NCBI RefSeq assembly: GCF_011075055.1 | Contig: NC_058150.1 | Coordinates: forward strand, 14,475,408-14,539,407 | Source of the DNA: Mangifera indica | Lineage: Eukaryota > Streptophyta > Magnoliopsida > Sapindales > Anacardiaceae | Direction: 5' to 3' | Length of the DNA: 64,000 nucleotides | Shown: piece by piece, positions 40,820-51,560 of the stretch | Numbering within the stretch: the first letter of the stretch is position 1 | Layout: every line of letters begins with the position of its first letter | Notes under the pieces: generated by a model | Told to the model about the DNA's origin: nothing | The model's database searches: none | The model's input: only the letters and a program-made list of their open reading frames with translations | Translations under genes and position numbers: made by a program

Positions 40820-43711
40820 ATGGAGGGATTGTTAAACACATTCACTCCCCAAAGTTGCATAAAACCCTTAGTTTTTAATCCAAGAATGGTTCATAATTTT
40901 CCTATAATAAAACTGAGAAACGGGGATTTTCCCCGAAAATTAGAGACGGGTTGTTGGAGAATGAAGTGTTTGAATTTGAAGAGAGATGGTACAGTTAGGG
41001 GGAGGAGAGTTAAGGGTGATGTTGAGAAGGAAGAGGATGATAGCGAAGAGAGTATGGATTGGGAGATGGAGTTTCTTGGGGAGCTTGATCCCTTTGGTTA
41101 TCAAGCTCCGAAGAAGAGAAAGAAGCAAGTGAAGGATAAGATTATGGACGATGGTGAAGGGATGGATTGGTGTGTTAGGGCAAGGAAAATTGCTCTTAAA
41201 TCTATTGAGGCAAGGGGGCTGAGTCATACAATGGAAGATTTGGTTAGTGTAAAGAAAAGTAAGAAAAAGTATAAGAAAATTGGTAAGAAAAAGAAGGCAA
41301 TTGAAGAAGATTTGGATTTTGATTCGGAGGATGATATGGAAATAGATGATATTATGATGAATCCTGGTGGTGGTGATGATAGTACAAATAACCTTAGGAG
41401 GACTGTGAGTATGATGGCTGGTGGGATGTTTGAAGAAAAGAAGGAGAAGACAATGAAGGAATTTGTCCAGAGGCTTTCACAATTCTCAGGGCCATCTGAT
41501 CGTAGGAAGGAAATTAACTTGAACAAAGATATTGTAGAAGCACAGACTGCAGGAGAAGTGTTGGAGGTTACTGCTGAGATGATTGTCGCAGTTGCAAAAG
41601 GTTTGAGCCCTTCGCCTTTGTCACCTTTGAACATTGCAACAGCACTGCATCGAATTGCCAAGAACATGGAAAAAGTCTCGATGTTGAGAACTCATAGGTT
41701 GACATTTGCCAGACAAAGAGAGATGTCAATGCTTGTTGCTATTGCAATGACGGCCTTACCTGAATGCTCGTCTCAAGGTATATCAAATATTGCATGGGCA
41801 TTGTCGAAGATTGGTGGTGAGCTGCTTTATTTGTCAGAAATGGATCGAGTTGCAGAGGTAGCCTTGACCAAGGTTGGGGAGTTCAATTCACAGAATGTTG
41901 CTAACATTGCTGGTGCTTTTGCTTCAATGCGGCACTCTGCTCCTGCTCTCTTTTCAGAATTAGCAAAAAGAGCATCAAACATAATTCACACTTTTGAAGA
42001 GAAGGAGATTGCTCAGGTATTGTGGGCTTTTGCTTCATTATATGAGCCAGCTGACCCTATACTTGAATCTTTAGATAATGTTTTCAATGACAAAAACCAA
42101 TTCAAATGTTGTTTAAGTGAAGAATCATCAAAACATAGTGGAGATCTCAACTCTGAAGGAGTTTCAGCCTCTGCAGTGCTCAGCTTTAACAGGGATCAAC
42201 TTGGGAATATAGCTTGGTCATATGCTGTTCTGGGACAATTGGACCGAATTTTCTTTTCCCATGCATGGAAAACTATGAGCAAATTTGAGCAGCAAAGGGT
42301 TTCAGAGCAGTATAGGGAGGATATCATGTTTGCAACGCAGGTTCATCTTGTGAACCGGTGCTTAAAACTTGAGTATCCACACCTTCAGCTAGTTCTCAAT
42401 GGTGATCTTGAGGCAAAAGTTTCTCGTGCTGGGAGAACTAAGAGGTTTAATCAGAAAGTGACTTCTTCATTCCAGAAGGAAGTTGCTCGTCTCCTTGTTA
42501 GCACTGGCCTTGACTGGGTTAAAGAATATGTTGTGGATGGATATACTTTGGATGCCGTTTTAGTTGATAAGAAGGTTGCTTTTGAGATTGATGGGCCAAC
42601 TCATTTCTCAAGGAACATAGGTACATGTCTTTGTAACAATGCAGCATCCCGGTATTCAGATATTTGATCAAGTCAGCTGATCACCTACACTTCCATTGAT
42701 CTTTATATGTTTCTCCTTGCAGGGTTACCTTTAGGGCATACCATGCTGAAGCGCCGGTACATTTCTGCTTCTGGTTGGAAGTTGGTGTCATTATCTCATC
42801 AAGAGGTGACTTTCAGTTCTTATAATCCTACATATATTCTATTTTTCACTCAGATGTTGCCAGAATGAACACTGTCAAATTGGGTTGCTAGATGAGCTTC
42901 GCACTGTTATGAATTATATTTGTAGAAATATTAGATTGGGAACTAGAACTTGTTTAATGCTAGAAATCTGTATGAGAAAGAAGATCTTTGGCCTTGCATG
43001 GTAGGGGTGTCGAAAACGGTTAATTGAACCAACTTGACTACTTTTTTAACGTAACCAATTTTTCAGTTAGGAAGAAACCGTGAACTAAAACCGAATCGGT
43101 TGAAAGATAAACCGGTTTTGAACCGAGCTGAATACTCAGTTAATCACTTTTGAACCAAATTTCCATAGGGATGGTCATTCTAAACTTGGTACAGACCATC
43201 TAGGTTCAGATTTCACATTTTCTTCAGTTTTTCTTTAATTCATTCAATATGGTGAACAATCAGTGGAACAGGGTCGTTCTTTGTTGAACAAGCAATCTGG
43301 GAAATGGAACATGCGTTCCACATCTTGAATGGTTGGTTTACGGATTTTTAAACACTCCTATCGTATGGGATTTTAAGGAGGCCAGGCCTTATAGAATAAG
43401 AGAATCATAAATGCACTAGATGTCACAAATCTTTGGAATACAAGCTCATTCAGACAATGCAAGGCTGAGTAATGTATGAATGTTATTATGTGGAACATGA
43501 CTGTCAAATTTTTGCATGATCTGATGGGAAGCATGGATGGAAACTAGTTAAGATTGTGCATCTGTTAAGTATAATAGCTCATCTGATAGTTCCTTTTCTT
43601 TCTTGTCTCTCCCTGTAGTGGGAGGAGCTTCAAGGGAGTATTGAGCAGCTTGAGTACCTAAGAGGAATTCTCAGAGATCATCTTGGTGAAGGCAACAGCA
43701 GCAGTGCATAA
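40820..43711 (+). CDS. RAP: Chloroplast RAP-domain protein (octotricopeptide-like)
   Basis: The Arabidopsis homologue acts in plastid nucleoids on 16S rRNA maturation, binding its 5' leader. Three coding exons are placed at 40820-42620, 42723-42805 and 43619-43711, all GT-AG and in phase, giving 658 residues (about 670 in Arabidopsis). The N-terminus suits a transit peptide, and an acidic and Lys-rich low-complexity segment follows (about 65-180). The middle (about 230-480) holds degenerate helical repeats of the FASTK/OPR kind, such as [34 protein letters not shown] and [12 protein letters not shown]. The C-terminal RAP domain (about 585-645) reads [14 protein letters not shown] and continues across both introns with [21 protein letters not shown]. 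Intron 2 (42806-43618) holds an AACCGGTT-type repeat. The start follows a leader with a GACGTC promoter palindrome. The gene looks intact. Confidence 0.96.
42995..43160. repeat. AACCG-rich repeat in RAP intron 2
   Basis: The segment starts GTAGGGGTGTCGAAAACGG and is rich in AACCGAA/AACCGGTT words. Such G4TGTCAAAAC sequences are widespread dispersed plant repeats; the class is unresolved. Confidence 0.45.
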
Positions 43712-45424
43712 ACAGCTGGAAGTTTTGGGTAAATTATCATGTATCATCAATTATTGTCAAAACACTCTCCTATTCATATTATTAATCAATTATGCGAATC
43801 TTCTTATTCTACCTGCAAGTCAAGGTCTAGCACATGTTAAGGAAAGACTTATGTTTTTAGGGAAACTAATGCGTTGCCATCTGTAGGCTTGGATTGATTA
43901 AGTCAAGTTTGGATAAGACCTAGTTTGAAATCAATTCAAATATAAAAAAAAAAAGTCAACTCCAATTTAACGAGTTGAGGTTTTGACTCGATTCAAAACA
44001 ACATTCAATTTGAGGCGATTTGAATTCAATTGTTTAGCTCATATCATGAAAATGAGTATATTATTTGGTTTGGACTCAGCTTGTGCAATCTGAACACAAA
44101 ACTTAAGATTGGATGGAATCGGGCTCTAATTATATCTTAAACTCTCTTGTAATATAACATATCAAATGTATCATACAACATTATAAATGCATATTGTGTT
44201 AGCGTCAGCCACTAATTTTCTATAGATTAGTTAAAAATAGCTCCCAACAGAACGTTAAGACTGTGTTTTTCCCGTTGGAGCATTTGGTTGAAAGGACATA
44301 AAAATTATTCTGATAATCTATATTTTATTATATCTTTGCTAAGTATTAAAAGATAATCAAATTGGGTTTTATTATAATTATATCATTATTAATTTTTATA
44401 ATGAAAATATTTCCATTTTTAATTAATATAATAAATATCATGAATAATATTTTATAATAATTATATTCAGAGATATTTTAAAAAAAATAACATCAAGAAT
44501 ATTTAAGAAAAATAATATTTTAGTATTTTTTTATTACTTCTAACTAAATATAATAATTATTTAATTTACCTATTTTTATTAAATATAATAATTATTTATA
44601 TTTACTAATCTTTTACATAAACTATATTTGTGATAATATTTTATTTTTTGTAATAAAAAATCACACAAACCATATGTACCTTAATAGAAATTAGTTGTTA
44701 TTTTGATTCAATAATATAAACATCCATTCGATTTTTGTCTAAAATATAAAACAAACTAAGCAAACATGATTCATATTAAACTTCATGCTAAACCCATTTT
44801 CCATGCTAGCCTCAAGTCAATCGAACTCAATTGACATGTGTTTAAAACCCAATCTAATAAAAAATTAGTAAAAAATCTAATGCAGTTCATAAACTTGGAA
44901 TAGATTGATCAATTCAATCAAAATTTAGTGATAAATCTAATTCAATTCATAATTCTAAGTCAAAATATAAGTATAGATGATAGTAGATCATGCCAACACG
45001 ACCCAAGCTTGATATGATCACAAAATTTGTGAGTTGTGTCAAGGCCTCATATAAAGGCTCGAAAGTTGGCACAACACAACCCATAAAACATAAAAAATTA
45101 ATTAAATTTTAAAAATATATATGCTTTTGGTGTTTTGGCCTATAAAAAAGCTCACAAAATCACGTGCTCACCATATCATGGGTTGTGCCTACTATATTGG
45201 AGATCATATCTCAACTTTTAATTATTTGTGAGTCATATCAAGACCTCAAGACTCTCATTTTATTAGTTTTAGCATAATACCATTTGTGACACACACAGGT
45301 TGCACCAATTTTAATATAACCCGCCCCATTGCCCAATCTAAGCTAAGGGAGCATCAATTATGGACGGTGTCCCTTGGGACATTAGTGCTTTTTCATTGTT
45401 AAAATCAGGTTAATTTTATTTGAT
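43712..45424. other. Intergenic repeat-rich DNA after RAP
   Basis: It includes the RAP 3' end, AATTCAAATT-type repeat words (43890-44110 and 44800-44960), a MITE relative of the 8055 element (44276-44560), and a segment with CAACACGACCC-type words (45000-45330). No gene is seen. Confidence 0.45.
44276..44560. mobile_element. MITE-like relative of the 8055-8413 insertion
   Basis: It shares GCATTTGGTTGAAAG-like starts, AAGTATTAAAAGA..ATCAA and TATTTTAGTATT words with 8058-8390. The right end is not clear. Confidence 0.45.
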
Positions 45425-45433
45425 TATTTAAAA

Positions 45434-46367
45434 GGCCAAATGACTATTTCCCACCCAAGGTTTGATGTTTTCTCAAGTTTCTACGCTTTAACTATGAAAA
45501 CACCAAACACCCACCCATGATCGGTTAGATTTAACAAAACCCTAACGGTGGTAAATTTAATCTTATTTTCCCCCCTAAAAGTTTAAAAACTAACATTTTT
45601 TCCTTAAGCTAAGTTTGAAAATATTGCATTCCCCCCCCCCCTAGGGTTTATTTCCAAACCCTTTCACTTTCTCTGATGTCATCACCGGCCGTCTTCCCCT
45701 CCCGACAGTTTCTCTTCCATCGACGACCCCCCTCAACTCTTGCACTACGCATCTGACGTTGAGAGAAGTCGTCTAGGAAGAGAAATCGTCTTCCCAGACG
45801 ACGAAGACAAGATCGATCGATTTCGTCTTCGTCGTCTGGGAAGACGATCGTCTTCCCAGATGAAGATGAAGACGACAACGATCGCAATTGTCTTCATCGT
45901 AGTTGGAAGATGAAGACGAAGATTAAGCCCGATTACAGTTGGAAGATGAAGACGACGACGACTGGGAAGACGAAGAACTTCGTCTTCCACGGCTTCTCCG
46001 ACTCCGATGGGGCGTCCAAATGGGAGGAAATAGATCGCCAGAAGGAGAGGATGCTTCGGGAGGGAGAGGTCGTCAGCAATGGAGCCGAAGATGTCGTCGG
46101 AGATTTCAAAACGAAACCCTAGGGTGAAACTGCAATTTTTTAAAACTTAGGCTGGGGAAAAATTTTAGTTTTTAAAGTTTAGGGGGGTAAAATTGATTCT
46201 ATTTTAGTTTATTTTTAATATTATAGAGAAAATGACGATTTTACCCTTACCACCGTTAGGGTTTTGTTAAATCTAACCGGCTATAGGTGGGTGTTTGATG
46301 TTTCTATAGTTAAAGGGTAGAAACTTGAGAAAACATCAAACCTTGGGTGGGAAATAGTTATTTGGCC
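45434..46367. mobile_element. Non-autonomous MULE, 934 bp, with perfect 9-bp TSD
   Basis: The target-site duplication TATTTAAAA is present on both sides (45425-45433 and 46368-46376). The TIRs are about 120 bp and nearly identical: GGCCAAATGACTATTTCCC at the left and GGCCAAATAACTATTTCCC read from the right, both continuing through CCAAGGTTTGATGTTTTCTC and on to AACAAAACCCTAACGGTGGT. The interior (45660-46120) is GC-rich and crowded with GACGA/TCGTC words, as in the two smaller MULEs. No transposase is present. The 9-bp duplication and long TIRs are the Mutator hallmark. Confidence 0.92.
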
Positions 46368-46376
46368 TATTTAAAA

Positions 46377-46729
46377 TCCTCGATCTATATTTGGGAATGC
46401 ATGAAATATTTTTTTGTTTAATATCATTCAATAATATAAGTACTTAATAAATTTGCTTTAAGATTTTAATTATATTATATTAACATCTTAAATCTATTCA
46501 ACCAATCCTTTCACCAGGTTAAAAACACATTACACAGGTCTCTAATTGCCAGGAATTCAGGTGATCAAGTATCGTCTACATGACCCTTTGGACCTTCTTC
46601 ACACATAAGCCAGACCTTGACTGATTAAAAAATGGTCCCCTTTTTTGTCGGCAAATGTGATGCCTCATTACTTTAATTATTTCCTGATGAACCCACCAAA
46701 ATTTAAATAATTGAAAAATAATCACTTTG
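46377..46729. other. LEA gene promoter region
   Basis: This is AT-rich sequence between the MULE and the LEA TATA box. I see no clear ABRE (ACGTG) in it. Part of it (46390-46480) resembles 50320-50410 near the 3' side of the gene. Confidence 0.4.
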
Positions 46730-46737
46730 TATAAATA
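46730..46737 (+). promoter_or_regulatory. TATA box of the LEA gene
   Basis: TATAAATA lies about 30 bp before the likely transcript start near 46760, from which a short leader exon runs to AATCTTTAAG|GTAAAT at about 46834. Confidence 0.6.
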
Positions 46738-46834
46738 AATATCTGCCAAGTGATAAAGGCTCTTGCTGGCTCTTGTTTCTGGTTGTCTTGTCTTAAACTC
46801 ATCTCAAAACTAGATCCTTTACTCACAATCTTTA

Positions 46835-47909
46835 AGGTAAATCAAAACCCTTTTCAACTTGATTCTGTTCATCAAATCTCTCTCTTCTTTTTGTTGATCT
46901 GGTGTGTCTCTGTAAATTTATACGTATATGAATGATCCGCCTTCATGGTGATATTTTTCGCTTTTGGTTTGATCTGATCGATGCTTTCTCCATTGGATTT
47001 TCGTGGAATGTGTGGATCGTTAGCTTTTAAAAAAAAAAAAAAATTGATTTAAGCAAGTGGGGTGGTTTTGTTTTTGTTAAATTGCGATCAAGTTTACATC
47101 TTTATGTGATGTGAATGTAATCATAATTCCATTTGAAGTATATGAACCAGCCTATGTAGTGATACTGTTTTTGTTGATTTGATCTGGGATGATTGATACT
47201 TTTTCCATTGATTTTCGAGGAATGTATGGATTGTGGTTTCAGCCAATTGATAGGTTTTTTTAATTTTTGGGTTAAAATGTGATCTTGTTTGCACCTTTTT
47301 TACGATATGAATATTGTCGAACATTTGTCTAAAGTATATGAAGGAACGTACATGCCGATACTGTTGTTGGCTTGATTTGGGCGGTACCTTTTTCTTTGAC
47401 TTTGAACTAAAATGTGTGGATCATTAGCATTTGTTACTCGTTAAAGCAAATGGGTTGGTTTTGTCTTTGTTAACATGTGATATGGTTCACATCTATTTTT
47501 TGATATGATTATGATCAAGCTTGATCCATTATCAGCCACCAGCTTTATGGAATTTTTCCTCCATCTAGAATTTGATTTATCTCATAAGCGTGTATATGAG
47601 TGATCTTTGATTGCTTAGTACCTGATGTTCAACATAAGTTTGTATTTTGTATAATGTTGTTTTGGTATAATGCTCATACTTGGCTTCTGGTTCTTTGTGA
47701 GTTCTCATTCATACTTGTTTCAATTATAAAGTTGCTAATCTCTTAGATGATCTTAGTTACAGAATTATTAAATTTTACATGCTTGGCTTATTCTGTTTAG
47801 GGTCTTTCATCGGCCATTTTTTGTTCTGAGAGTACATTGAATTGATTGCTCTCCATGTTTAGTATGTTTGTTGTTCAATCTAACTTGTTTACTACTCATT
47901 ATGTGAAAG
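46835..47909 (+). other. Leader intron of the LEA gene with about 200-bp tandem repeats
   Basis: A donor GTAAATC follows CTTTAAG, and an acceptor at GTGAAAG lies just before the start codon, which gives a 5'UTR intron of about 1.07 kb. Inside, a unit of about 200 bp is repeated three times with drift, anchored at 46971, 47181 and 47375. Each has a TTGAT(C/T)TG start, a TTTTCG.GGAATGT.TGGAT-like part, and a later TGTGAT(C/A)T.GTT(T/C)..C part. Confidence 0.65.
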
Positions 47910-47911
47910 GT

Positions 47912-49661
47912 ATGTCTTCATCAGATAAGCCTGAAATAGTTGAAAGGGGGCATAAGAAGGATGACAAAGAAGAAGAAGAGGGTGGATTTATGGATAAAGT
48001 GAAGGATTTTATCCATGACATTGGTGAAAAGATTGAGGAGACAATTGGATTTGGGAAGCCAACTGCTGATGTGAGTGGAATTCACATTCCTAAAATTAAT
48101 CTTGAACAGGCAGATATTGTTGTTGATGTGCTCGTTAAAAACCCAAATCCAATACCGATCCCTCTGATTGACATAAACTACCTGATTGAAAGTGATGGAA
48201 GGAAACTAGTTTCTGGATTGATTCCGGATTCTGGAACTATTCAAGCACATGGAGAGGAGACTATCAAAATCCCAGTTTGTTTGATATATGATGACATAAA
48301 AAGTACATATCATGATATTCAACCTGGTAGCATTATACCATACAAGGTCAAGGTCGACCTGATTGTAGATGTGCCCATCTTTGGAAGGATAACTATTCCC
48401 CTTGAGAAAAATGGAGAGATACCCATACCTTACAAGCCTGATATTGATGTTGAAAAGATAAAGTTTGAGAGATTCTCATTTGAAGAAACTGTTGCAGTTC
48501 TTCATTTGAAATTGGAAAACAAAAATGACTTTGACTTGGGCCTCAATTCACTGGATTATGAGGTTTGGCTTTCGGATCAGAGCATTGGGGGTGCTGAGCT
48601 TGCAAAGTCAACCAAAATTGAAAAGAATGGAATCACTTATCTTGAGCTCCCTGTTACTTTTAGGCCCAAGGACCTTGGCTCTGCACTTTGGGACATGATT
48701 AGAGGTAAAGGTACTGGTTACAGCATGAAAGGACATATTGACGCAGACACACCTTTTGGGGCTATGAAGTTACCCATCAACAAGGAGGGTGGTACTACAC
48801 GCCTTAAGAAGAACAAAGAAGATGGTGGTGATGACGACGATGACGATGATGATGAGGTATGTTAAATTTCTTTCTTTCTTTCTTATTAAACTTCATCATT
48901 TCATCCTTGGGTGATTACCATTATGTAGTTTTAAAAATTGCATGTCATAATTTTTATGTAGTTGACAATTAATTATAAAACTAGATCATGCATAGACCTA
49001 CTCACTTTGATTCTTGAGCTAAAGCTAAATACTTAAGAATCTTACTGTGTATATTATTGTTTATTTTTGTCCTTCGTTTGGTGCTCCTCAATAAATTTTT
49101 TCTCCTAAGACAAGGCCTACTTTCCTTTAATTGTCATATGATCAATAAGTGAGTTGAAATTATGTAAAGGTACCATGCTTACCAAATTATAAGTTAATTT
49201 GCAATTTTCTTATGGTCAAACAATCACTAATTATATGAATAAAAATGACTGGCGGTGAGGGATTTTTGGAAAATTTTATGAGTTATGTGCAGGGAAACAT
49301 GACTAGTTTTATGAAACAATAACTTTTACAGAACAGGAAGAACATCCAGATGCATATACATATAATCTCTCTCTGTGTGTGCTCATTATCATGATACATA
49401 TTTTGCATATATGCGAATATATGAACTATGATATAGATATTTCCTTATTAATTGATGGGGTGACATCCAAGAAAGCTCTTATGTGTTTGGCAAAAAGTTA
49501 AAAACGAAAACACACAGTGAATGAAATTCTCTGGTTGTACATTAACATATCGTTGCATCTTTTCTCTTCGTATTAGATTAGACTTAACCGTTGTTATGTT
49601 CTTGATGATTCATGTTACTGAGTATTTAACTCAATTTTTAATGTTCCCTTTGCAGGATTAA
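47912..49661 (+). CDS. Group 2 late-embryogenesis-abundant protein, two WHy domains
   Basis: Atypical LEA group 2 proteins accumulate under water stress or late in seed development and are thought to protect membranes or proteins. The coding exons are 47912-48856 and 49656-49661, giving 316 residues. The chosen ATG begins MSSSDKPEIVERGHKK and is the likely start because an intron acceptor sits just before it; upstream ATGs at 47855 and 47864 fall within the inferred intron. After a Lys/Glu-rich N-terminus and a short amphipathic segment (MDKVKDFIHDIGEKIEE), two WHy/LEA14-type beta-sandwich domains follow at about 65-160 and 190-290. NPNPIPIPLIDINYLI and NKNDFDLGLNSLDYEVWL mark the paired motif. 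The protein ends in an acidic tail of Asp. The last coding exon supplies only Asp and the stop. There is no signal peptide. From memory it resembles At2g44060. Confidence 0.93.
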
Positions 49662-51560
49662 ATGAGGATGTCAATCATATGAGTAGCTGTTGCTCGATTA
49701 TCAGAGGTTTGTTACAATAATAGATCATTAATTTTCAAAGAATCAACTTCTCATGGTAGCATATGCTTTTCATCGAAGAAGTTGGTGTCAGTGTATGCAT
49801 ACTTATGCAGCTGTTATCGTGATCCGTGTTTGAATATGACACTTGTTTTTTTATTGGCATAGGCAACTGACTGATAGATTTTCTGAGCCGGTTGTTACTA
49901 TTACTTTTCTGGGATTTGTTTGTGCAATCGATATGAACAGTGTTATCGGTGTTAGACCAATAATTATGTTTGTTAGATGAGGGTGCTTCATCTTCTCTTG
50001 ATTATCCTTTACATTATGGTGAAGTCAATGTTTTAAGATTAGTGATACGGTATATATCGATCAGTCAACTGCAAACTAGCAAGCAATTACTAGTAGCATA
50101 TGAATTACAAAATAGCAGCAAGTTGAGGCCTCCTCCGGGCTTATGAACTTCCTTGAGGAGATAGATCTTTTATCATAGAAGAATGGTAGTTTCAATTAAG
50201 AAGCATCAATCACCAGTAATCTTCTCAAGAACAAAACTCTTTCTTTAAAATTGAAGATGAGGAGACTCAATCCCAGGACCAGGATGTAGAGAGGCACCAC
50301 AAGCACTGTTGGGCTTGAAACAATTTTTGTTCAACGTTATTCAATAAACAAATATAAGTAATACGTTGTAAAATTTTAATTATATCATTTTAATGTCATT
50401 GGCCACAGATTGGCCCTTTGGCCAAGTCAAAACCCAACCCAGGTCAAAAAACATTACTATATCATACCCATCTCAATTACATCTTTGAATTATGTTTGAT
50501 CTTTCAGGTATTCTTAGCAATTGGAAGATGATTTCTGGGTGGCGTTTCAATTAGTGCAAAACAAGCAATATCTTGAATCAAAATTTTTTTGGTTGTCCTG
50601 GTCCTCTTCATGTCCATGTACAAAGCTATGGTGTGTCTCTTCCATTGAAGTTCATCATAGACAAAGTTGGTATCAAAATTAACACAAGAAAGAAATATAA
50701 AATGGTTTCCTAAGGAATTACAAATGGACCCAAGCTCTACCCAAAGAGGCAATTTTGAAAGTATGATGGGTGGGAAGTATGATGCAAAAATTCTACCTCC
50801 AGGAGAGGCAAAAAGGCAATGGAATATCAAAGGCAACTTTCATCCTACTTTCAATTTAACCTGTTAGCCCAACCACCTCTTTGGTCAGATCTTGGCCACG
50901 AAGCTAGTAAATTTTGGAGAGACTAGTTCAACAACCTATCATCAAAGTCTTTTACTTCAATATAAACACATCAGAAAGCGTTAATATGTACACTCAATTC
51001 ATTTATAGAATTCTCTAACTCTATGTTTAAGATTTCACCCATTAACATATTGTTCTACCCATGGTGTGAATCAATTCAATTATTGTCATGGGTCTTGTGA
51101 CATTATCATTATCAATAACATGGAATAACAGCTACATTTATTGGTCTCACCACTTAAACTGCTGAATGAGTCATGCTTGTTCATCTTTTTTTTGTTTTCT
51201 TATACAACCTTGAGAAGAGGAAACGTTAGCTTGGTTCTATTATGCTTCAAAACATTATCCTTTTTCTGGTCCAGGTTTACCTGAATAAATTACAAGAGTG
51301 AAGAATGCAAGGATGGCACAAGAGTGGAAAGCCAAGTTGTGCAGACAGGAGATCAAATAATAAACCCACATGAAGTTAAGAGTAAAGGAGCTTATATGAG
51401 AATGGAGGTGAAGCATGCAAGGCCGGCAATGGCATGACAATTGTGGGTTTTGTGGAGCAGAGCAGGCGTAATTCCAACACTGGGCAGGTGAGGTTAATGT
51501 TGTCGACCTCGTCTAACATGATTTTGAATGGGCCTCACCCCCCATCACTTTCCTTCTAAC
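49662..51560. other. LEA 3' flank and unannotated DNA
   Basis: The LEA 3'UTR starts here. A conserved segment at 50690-50830 resembles 55950-56090. Open frames on both strands near 50504-50867 are not supported as genes. Confidence 0.4.
50693..50830 (+). repeat. Dispersed homologous segment, member 1
   Basis: It shares AAATGGTT(T/C)CCTAAG, then ACAAA..GGACCCA, then GCAA(A/T)TTTGAAA and GGGA.GT.TGATG with 55953-56090, in the same order and orientation 5.3 kb away. After the last block both have a short stem-forming GG(T)GGGA..TC(C/T)(A/C)CC. The class is unknown. Confidence 0.55.

Noticed and set aside
41224..41667. 147-codon minus-strand frame inside RAP
   Set aside because: It is the antisense of the conserved RAP coding exon.
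45648..46127. Several Arg/Asp-rich frames on both strands
   Set aside because: They lie in the GACGA-rich core of the MULE and are short, overlapping and mutually exclusive.
50693..50830. microRNA precursor
   Set aside because: I compared it by eye with common plant miRNA families and found no match, and the hairpins are too short.
50504..50836. 110-codon minus-strand frame
   Set aside because: The homologous segment at 55953-56090 does not keep this frame, and the similarity is at the nucleotide level.
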